NCBI GenBank assembly: GCA_015179025.1
Contig: WHUX01000356.1
Coordinates: 1 to 38,475 of the forward strand
From: Terfezia claveryi
Taxonomy: Eukaryota > Ascomycota > Pezizomycetes > Pezizales > Pezizaceae
Reading direction: 5' to 3'
Length of the DNA: 38,475 nt
Under the pieces are notes generated by a model. It worked only from the letters and a program-made list of their open reading frames with translations, had not been told where the DNA came from and did not search any database. Shown here in pieces: positions 32,193-38,475 of the stretch (position 1 is the first letter of the stretch; each line of letters opens with the position of its first letter). A program made the translations under genes and the position numbers.

Positions 32193-33520
32193 ATGTTGGA
32201 TACTTCGACTGGGAAGCCTCAACCTAAGAGAGGTAGGACCCAAGAGTCTGCTAAAGGTCTACAACGAAAAGGTGTGAAAGGGAAGCAGGAGGATAACCAG
32301 GATGATGACGAGGAAGAGCAATCGGAGGAAGAGGAACCGAGAGAATTGAGGGGGTCTAAGCGTAGCGTGGGGGCGGGGAAGGGTATGGGATCCGGGAAAA
32401 GGAAGTTGCAAGAAGCCACTCAGGGTCCACCACCAAAAGGTGTGAAAGGGAAAAAGGATGATAAGGATGAGGTCGAGGAAGAAGAATCAGAGGAAGAGCA
32501 ACCGAGACAGACATTGAGGGGGTCTAAGCGTAGTATGGGGGCAGGTAAGGGTATGGATCCGTGAAAATGAAGATGCAAGAAGCCACTCGGGGTCCACCAC
32601 CGAAGGGTGTAAAGGGAAGAAGGATGATAAGATGGGGTGGGGAAGGAGAATTAGAGGAAGAGGAACCGAGACAGACATTAAGGGGGTCTAAGCATAGCAT
32701 GGGGGCGGGTAAGGGTAGTATGGGATCCGTGAAAATGAAGACGACTCAAGGGACGGAAACATTGAAGAAGAAGAGTATTGCCAAGAAGCAGCAGGTTGAA
32801 GAGGACGATGGGGAGGAAGAGGAGGCTCCCAAAGAGATCAAAAAAAGTGGGAAGGGGAATGTAGGGGCAGGTAAGGGGTTTGTGAGAACTCAAGGGACAC
32901 GAACGTCCAAGGACGTTGTAAACCTTGAAGACGACGATGATGAGGCTCCCAAACACATCAAGACCAAAAGTGGGAAGGGGAAAGTGGGGGAAGGTAAGGG
33001 GATTGTGAAACCTCAAGGTGGACAAAAATCTACTAGGAAGATTGAGAACTTTGATGAGGGTGATGACAATGAAGAGGAGGCTCCAACATTCATCAAGACC
33101 AAAAGCAGGGAAACGGTATGTGGTGGGTGGCAAAAGGACAGCTCAAGGGACCGCAAGATCAAAGAAAATGGTCAAAATGACTGCGGTCAAGATTAAGAGG
33201 CTAGTAGGCTGGAGGAGAAGGACGACGAGGAGGAGGGCGAGGCGGAGGGCGAGGAGGAGGAGGAGGAGGGCGAGGAGGAGGAGGAGGGCGAGGAGGAGGA
33301 GGAGGAGGGCGAGGAGGAGGAGGAGGGCAGGAGGAGGAGGAGAAGGTGGACGAGGGGGAGGAGGTGGGCGCTGGTGAGCCGGTTGATAGTGGTAGTAGTG
33401 ATGATAGGGATGAAGCAGAACGAAATGGAAGGGTGTGAAAGGAACTGTTGAGGGGCGGTGGAGGGAAGGGACCAACGACTAAAGGGAGACTGGTGAAAGG
33501 CAAGGGACAAAAAGGGTATA
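32193..33520 (+). pseudogene. Lys/Glu-rich repeat protein gene, frameshifted
   Basis: Function not recognised. The first ATG in frame is 32193; the frame is open from 32124, and CTTCCTACAG at 32161-32170 could be an intron acceptor. The product is built from repeats of KGVKGK, an acidic Asp/Glu run, then LRGSKRSMGAGKG. One G is missing near 32555 (GTATGGATCC against GTATGGGATCC in the flanking units), which ends the first frame at 32564; a second frame continues from 32561 to 33196. Another local frame slip occurs near 32600-32650. Behind 33200 a GAGGAG tract encodes Glu-rich, Arg-rich or Gly/Arg-rich sequence depending on frame. It looks like a disordered nuclear-type protein. It starts directly after the right arm. 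Confidence 0.5.
33208..33390 (+). repeat. Purine-only (GAG/GGC) tract
   Basis: About 180 bp almost free of T on this strand, mainly GAGGAGGAG with GGGCGAGG spacers. Long antisense Leu/Pro/Ser-rich ORFs here are by-products. Confidence 0.9.
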
Positions 33521-34046
33521 GTTAGAGCTACTTCTAGTGAGAGGTGATAAATGAGGGTTTTTTGTTCAATTTTTCATTTGGATTTTCATATAGTTACGTA
33601 CTGAGATTTTCAAGTGTTTGACAAGCAAGATTGTGGGTATCATTGATTGGACGTCATGTAACGCATGTATGCGCAATCTGTCTTTTTTTTATTTTTTTAG
33701 GGAAGGTTGGGGGAATATGAGACATCAGGGTGGTCGGGGATTTTTATGGGTCAAGGAAGGATTGTGAGTGTCATGGTGATGTTTCAGAAGGTCCTTTTTG
33801 GACGCTCGGAGATTTTTGTGGGTATGAGCCGCATGGTGGGTGTCATGAATTATATGCCATGTTTCATAATAGTTGTTTTTTTTTGTTTTTTTTTTGGTGT
33901 ACCATTGAGAAAAGCTGTGGGCGGACTATTAGAATCCAAGCTGGTGTTGACAATGAGAAATATTGTTAGTATACATCAGCGGATTTAAGACGACCACGAT
34001 ATCCACTGAGGTGGTAGGCGGCTTCTTGCAGACAAAGCAGCTCACG
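33521..34046 (+). other. Intergenic stretch between the cargo genes
   Basis: Contains T-tracts near 33679-33699 (followed by AG) and 33870-33895. A diverged short duplication is seen around GATTTTTATGGGTC (33749) and GATTTTTGTGGGTA (33811). A 93-codon ORF (33707-33988) has no recognisable feature. The promoter of the next gene is probably here. Confidence 0.4.
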
Positions 34047-36041
34047 ATGGTAGCAACACGGAAGTCAATGACTAAGCCAGAAGCAAAGGGAAAAGGTAAG
34101 CAAATCACCCGCAAGCGGGCTGCAAGCTGCGACCTCAAAGACGACACAACCAAGTGGCAATCCGTCAATGCCAATATAAAAAAGTCTTCCACTAGACGAT
34201 TAACATCGAACGGCAAGGGCCAGGCATCCACCAGTAGTCCCGTAAGTGAAAGTGTTCCATAGTTGCGTGAATTGTATCTAATTGATCGAGTGAGTTAATT
34301 AGGTTTCGTCGACTTTTCAGGCCACAATCAATTTTCCGGAGGTAGGAGAATCAGCAAGATTGAGGAAACCAGTACTTACAGATGAGTGTGACAGGATTTA
34401 CCATCCAGCAATGAATCCTATGGGTCCGCTGGGGGTCGACATAGAGGTACGGGAAGTCAAGGGAATTCCAGTTCTACCATTGTGCAAAGTGGAAAGGTAA
34501 ACAAACCATTCTACAAGAATATGCTTGACATGTACTTACAAAATGTACTTGAACCACATCTTAACAGTCTGGGCAAGGCACCTCTCAGTCCATCTGCGAG
34601 TGGCGCAGTTCGGACACAAACCAACCACGATCGTCATCACCACCTAGCATCGAAATAGATGTCCACGATGACGATTATAGACTGAACAGACCAAAGAAGT
34701 GACTGACAGGGGCCAAAGAAAATTCGCGGCGAAATCGGAGCTTCACGCAGTTTGACGGAATAACAAAGGCCGTTGTGTGTAACGCCGCAAATCGCATCGA
34801 GAGGATCACTTTTTTTGAGGAGCCTTTGCCAGACGCTGATCGTACGGAATATCTTCTGGCACAGGTATGGAAGGAAGCTGAAATCGAGTGCGGAGTGGAT
34901 GAAGAGCGCACAACTAAGATTGACGCATATGTAAGAGAGGTCGTAGCAAATGTTGGAGAAGACGCTGACAATCCTTATCCAGCTACGGAGTATCCAATCT
35001 CGTACAAGATCGCATCTCGTCTATGAAGCGAAGCGTCATGTCGCAAAACTCTACGACTTTGACCAAAACTGCAGTTCGGAGTACATTCGGAAGAGGGTCA
35101 GTTGGTTGTTGGATAAGGATCGTTTGACATGCCAACGTGAAAAACGGGAAGTAAGTGAATTCATAGGGAAAATGTGAGTCGACAGACACTGAGAATCTGG
35201 GGATGATCGAAGGGGTGGGGTCATAGATTCAGAGCGACCGAAGGAGCACGATTCATTCATATGAATTTCTTTGATGGGGTAAAGAAACTCGGAAACCAAG
35301 ACCCGACGTTCATAAGCCGAATCAGTGGTCCATTCATCTGCCTGATTTTTGCGACACTGCGACATGCACTACTGATATATGAGAGTGGGCATTCCAAGAT
35401 GGGGAGTTTTTCAACTATACGAATTCCTCTTGTAAGTATGGGACCATGGTTGTTAGGAGTTAAACGCTAACAGCCTGGCAGTAGCCTTTAATCGAATGTT
35501 AAAGCAGTGGGAGGGTCTCCCGACAACACTGGAGCAAAGTCTGTTGAAGATAATTCGGTTAGGGATTCTTGGGCACTGCCAGGTGCATGGGAAAGTACTT
35601 CGATGGGAACAAGCCGAATCCTATAGTATTGACAATGATGAACTGGACGAATACGCTAAGGAGCTAGCGGAAGATCTGAAAAAGGCAGAACAAACACATC
35701 TAATACCATGTGGGTATTTCGAGGAAGGGTCCCCAACGTTGCCAGACACAGTAAGTGAGGAGAACGATGTGCCAATCATGCGTGCCGAGAACGACGAGCT
35801 AGAATACAGTTGCAGTCCGGCAAATGACGGATATGATGGGTCGACAGAGGAGGTCGAAGATGCGCAAAGTGCTAGTGGCGACAGTGAGGATGCTGGTACT
35901 GAGCCCGGCGAAGATGGTGATGAAGAGGCCGAAGATGAGTGTGAAGATTCGGAAGATAATGATAAGTCAGATGCTGATCTGCAGGACGATGATGACAATA
36001 ACTGCGAGGCGGAGGATGGGAATTCAGAGGATGGGTTGTAG
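34047..36041 (+). pseudogene. Multi-exon protein gene, possibly DUF6532-like
   Basis: Proposed exon 1 is 34047-34241 (MVATRKSMTKPEAKG, basic), intron 34242-34320 (GTAAGTG...TTTTCAG), exon 2 34321-34496. The next acceptor is probably 34607-34608, then an exon to about 35150. Introns follow at 35151-~35226 and from 35432 (both GTAAGT). The last exon ends at 36041 with a highly acidic tail of about 70 residues. The core reads FEEPLPDADRTEYLLAQVW, KRHVAKLYDFDQNCSSEYI, FFDGVKKLGNQDPTF, FATLRHALLIYESG and FNRMLKQWEGLP. The pattern recalls DUF6532 proteins of mushrooms, but I am not certain. A TGA near 34698, a frameshift near 35005 and phase clashes at two introns suggest decay. No transposase motif is seen. 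Confidence 0.5.
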
Positions 36042-36420
36042 GACACGGATGATGCAGAGTCAGAAGGAATAAAGATGAACATTATAGTGGTGCATATATT
36101 TTTTTGTCGAATGTGGGGATGAGGTTGGACACAGAAGGTCAGGGTTCGAAATGAATAGATGTGCGCAATATATTTTGGCGGATGTAAAGAGACAATTTAT
36201 TTATAATCAGAAGGGTTGGAAGCATAGAGTGTTAGTAGTCTGGTTGGCACGTTAGGTGGATACAGAGCAGGAGTTGGAAGACGCTGCACTGCAGTAATGT
36301 TTGGTGCTGATTGCGCACGATTGTGAGGAGGATAGGAGTTATATAGGGATTTAGCGCGAAAGAATAGGACACAGATATTTTAGTCAGGAGCAGGGGAAAC
36401 GTACCAGGATCATCAGGCCA
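36042..36420 (+). other. 3' region of the second cargo gene
   Basis: AT-richer non-coding stretch with a T run at 36100-36106. Nothing further is supported. Confidence 0.4.
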
Positions 36421-36971
36421 GACCCCACGGGGCAAGGCGTGGGCGCCGAGAGGCCGGTAGCGACAGGGGCAGAGTAAGGAAAGGTAGAGTCACGGCGCAG
36501 CCTGTCAAGAGGTGCATGGGACGGGAGCACGCAGCATGGCGCACATGGTCGTGGATTCGACTGCAAGCCAAGGCTTCGGGACACCAGAGGGTACGCTAGG
36601 ATGCGTCGTGATGCCAAGGGTCTGAAAACGGGACTAGGGTCACTGGCACGACAATTTTTTTATTTTGGTTCTTGAAAAATATCCGAACGAAAAGCAGTAA
36701 ATGTTTTGACGCAGCCAGGGAGAAGTGGCGTCCTGGTGCGGACTCTTGGTAGGCACGCGCACAAACCGGAGTAGAGCCCTGACAAAGACTATTGGAGGTG
36801 GACGTGGGAACGGCCACCCAAGGTATGGTAGCGCCGCGCGGGAAATGGGCCATGAGGAGAGCCCTGACACGAACTCTGGAAGGCAGACGTGGGGCGGACT
36901 CCCACAGCGCAGTGGCGCCGTGACACACATCCTAAGACATAGGCGTACCGGCGCGGGCTCTGAGGGGGCGG
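36421..36971. repeat. GC-rich right subterminal region with short repeats
   Basis: Two diverged units beginning GAGCCCTGACA at about 36773 and 36858 each continue to a GCGCCG motif. TGGGCGCCGAG, TAGCGCCGC and TGGCGCCGTG recur. The left end of the element also carries several GGCGCC motifs (23780, 23901, 23953). ORFs on the minus strand here are not supported. Confidence 0.5.
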
Positions 36972-37078
36972 TGTCGGGGGGACAACTATCGTCTACGGCG
37001 CGCCGTTAACTATCAGTTTGCCTTTAAGTTATCGGCGGCGTCGGGGGCCGCAAAGGCAAACTGCAATCGTTTCTGATG
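36972..37078 (-). repeat. Right TIR of the 13.4-kb element
   Basis: Inverted partner of 23683-23790. Its inner stem is perfect here (CAGTTTGCCTTT with AAAGGCAAACTG). The element ends at GATG 37078 and an LTR fragment of family 1 starts at 37079. Confidence 0.9.
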
Positions 37079-37708
37079 TGCCGGAAACATAATTAGATGC
37101 CTTCGGATATTGTTGAATGGTAATTCGATAGTATCGGGGATTGGTAACATATCTGAAATTGAATTTAGTTGTCTCGGATAAGAATTCTTAAATGGGATAA
37201 GCGAGCTATAAGTGAAGTACGTATAACATGCAGACATGGGAATATTCTCTACGTTTGGGTTAGTAACCTGTGACAACGAGTACAGATAGCAACTGCGTTA
37301 ACAAAGGTGTGGATGGCATAACACTTAGGAAGAAATTCCAAGGTGACAGGTAGGCCCGCGTTTATAAAATATTTTTATCATAAGAATATCTACGAACACC
37401 GAGGGATATAAATAGTGCAAGTAGTTCCGGTTGAATTTATTCTACCACCAGCAAGTATTCGAAAGCAAGAGCACCTTGAGTACACGAAGCCTACAAAGTT
37501 CTAAGTCTTGAGTTAACTTTACGTTCAAGCGACATAAGATTTATTTTGTGTTGCGAAATAAGATCCGTCGTGAGGGACTATAGTTGGATTGAACTTTACT
37601 GCTATAGGATTAATATTCTGTGTTGCGGAATAGATATCGTTGTGGCAGCAAACTACGGCCATCCTAATAGTTGCAAGAGCGCTATCAGTCAATAGGGCCT
37701 CTGTGACA
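37079..37708 (+). repeat. Family-1 LTR of element B, 5'-truncated
   Basis: Starts inside the LTR at TGCCGGAAACATAATTAG and ends AGGGCCTCTGTGACA. It contains the uninterrupted AGGTGACAGG site (near 37341) that was the target of the 2.6-kb element in E. Confidence 0.88.
37407..37414 (+). promoter_or_regulatory. TATA box of the family-1 LTR (element B)
   Basis: TATAAATA, same position relative to the LTR end as in A and E. Confidence 0.5.
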
Positions 37709-37758
37709 TTACTTTGTAGCCAGTGATTCTCATTTTATTTGCTATATACTCTCAAATC

Positions 37759-38475
37759 ATGTCTAGTTCACAGACACCAAGAGGGCCTCGCCAGCCCTAC
37801 CAACCCCTAACGTTCCCAGATGTCACACCCCATGCCATCACATAAAGACCTCACAATCTTCCACAGTCAGATACTGATATGGAAGATGATCTCATTGACA
37901 TCCCAATGGAGGATATTCTATCTCGTGGGATAGAATCCTCCAGATATCCCATATATAGTCCAGATGAACTACAATCATTCCTGCCTAGATTAATCGATCA
38001 ATTTGGCCTACCTTCCCGAAGACCACCTCGACAAACAAACAGCAATGCCTCTTCCCAATGCCATCCCGCACAACCTCCACTACGACCAATTCGACCCTCT
38101 AGAACAGGACTAAGCCAACAAGAATATGACGAATTATTGGCTAGAATAGTTCGTGATGGAGCCACAGAATTCGAACGGCAACGAGCCGAAATCATGAACC
38201 TTACAGAAGGTTTAAATGCCCAGGCTAGTTTTCTAAAACAAGCCCAAGAAGCTCACACAATCGTATTCAATGGTGCGAAAGCTACTTATGATGATCTTAA
38301 GTTACTGCGACAGCAAGTAACTGAAGAAGTAGCTGCCTTAAAAGGACAAACTGATGGGCAAGAAGACGCAGTTAAGAGGCTAACAGTTTCCATTAAGGAA
38401 ACTTTAGAAATCCAATAGCAAGAGCTAACAAAAAAGCTCAAGGAGGACACGGAGGCAATAATTGATGCAGCCAAG
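37759..38475 (+). pseudogene. gag: gag of element B, N-terminal part with two stops
   Basis: The likely start is ATG 37759 (MSSSQTPRGPRQPYQPLTF), in frame with the longer open stretch from 37879 and matched codon for codon in element A. A TAA at 37843-37845 (CAA in A) interrupts it. From 37879 the frame is open for 179 codons (MEDDLIDIPMEDILSRGIE). It includes a SQQEYDELLARIVRDGATEF segment and a heptad-like stretch (TYDDLKLLRQQVTEEVAALK) that probably forms a coiled coil. It ends at TAG 38416-38418, where A has TGG. The frame continues in register (QELTKKLKEDTEA) to the window end. Confidence 0.82.

Larger units (their letters stand above)
23683..37078. mobile_element. 13.4-kb TIR element with foldback arms and cargo genes
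   Basis: The ends CATCAGAAACGATTGCAG... (23683) and ...CTGCAATCGTTTCTGATG (37078) are inverted repeats. The first 42 bp match perfectly, and similarity continues to about 105 bp. Between them lie two long inverted arms (about 23820-26640 and 26700-32060), a 2.6-kb nested insertion, an acidic-repeat gene and a multi-exon gene. The interior is GC-rich near both ends and AT-rich in the middle. I see no transposase, so it may be non-autonomous or decayed. The superfamily is unknown. Its flanks are two different retrotransposons and show no target duplication. Confidence 0.8.
37079..38475 (+). mobile_element. Ty3/gypsy retrotransposon B (family 1), 5' part
   Basis: A 5'-truncated LTR (37079-37708) followed by gag on the plus strand, leaving the window at its end. 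It is the same family as A, in opposite orientation. The first ~865 bp of the LTR are missing where it meets the right TIR of the 13.4-kb element. Confidence 0.88.

Noticed and set aside
33143..33510. Long Leu/Ser/Pro-rich antisense ORFs
   Set aside because: Antisense of the purine tract, with three frames open at once.
34047..36041. KDZ or other transposase for the 13.4-kb element
   Set aside because: No catalytic DDE pattern or zinc-binding cluster could be found; the core looks more like a DUF6532-type protein.
36384..36930. Minus-strand ORFs of 77-110 codons in the right subterminal region
   Set aside because: GC-rich repeated DNA with overlapping frames and no recognisable domain.

Overview
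The window looks like a nested-transposon region of a fungal nuclear genome, most likely a basidiomycete (Agaricomycetes). This rests on Plavaka-type transposase remnants, chromodomain Ty3/gypsy elements, long LTRs, short GTAAGT-type introns and stacks of insertions. The species cannot be named from the sequence. I see no ordinary host gene, tRNA or rRNA. Nearly every base belongs to a mobile element or to a satellite carried by one.

Layout. (1) 1-4602, minus: 5' half of a family-1 Ty3/gypsy element (A) with a 1.5-kb LTR at 3106-4602, a broken gag and a protease with a lost active site. (2) 4603-11050, plus: 3' half of a second family-1 element (E): damaged integrase, partly duplicated chromodomain, polypurine tract and a 3' LTR split by two insertions. 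These are an unclassified 0.9-kb piece (6557-~7450) and a 2.6-kb TIR element (8079-10681) with a perfect 9-bp target duplication. (3) ~11060-12935, minus: degraded Plavaka-type DNA transposase. (4) 12936-16003, plus: 5' LTR (738 bp) and gag of family-2 element D, cut at 16004 by a family-1 LTR fragment. (5) 16222-~23682, minus: nearly complete family-2 element C (gag, PR, RT, RNase H, a long spacer with an extra zinc knuckle, integrase, chromodomain, PPT, 738-bp LTR). (6) 23683-37078: a 13.4-kb element bounded by TIRs whose first 42 bp match perfectly. It holds a giant inverted repeat made of minisatellites, a second copy of the 2.6-kb element (26919-29535, 9-bp target duplication) and two decayed cargo genes (acidic repeat protein; multi-exon protein possibly DUF6532-like). 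(7) 37079-38475, plus: 5'-truncated family-1 LTR and gag start of element B, running off the window.

How it fits together. Family-1 and family-2 retrotransposons inserted into each other and into the Plavaka remnant. Their coding regions carry stops and frameshifts, many of them C-to-T or G-to-A changes. The youngest events appear to be the two insertions of the 2.6-kb satellite-bearing element. The most novel part is the 13.4-kb foldback-like element and its relation to the 2.6-kb one. No transposase for either is visible here.
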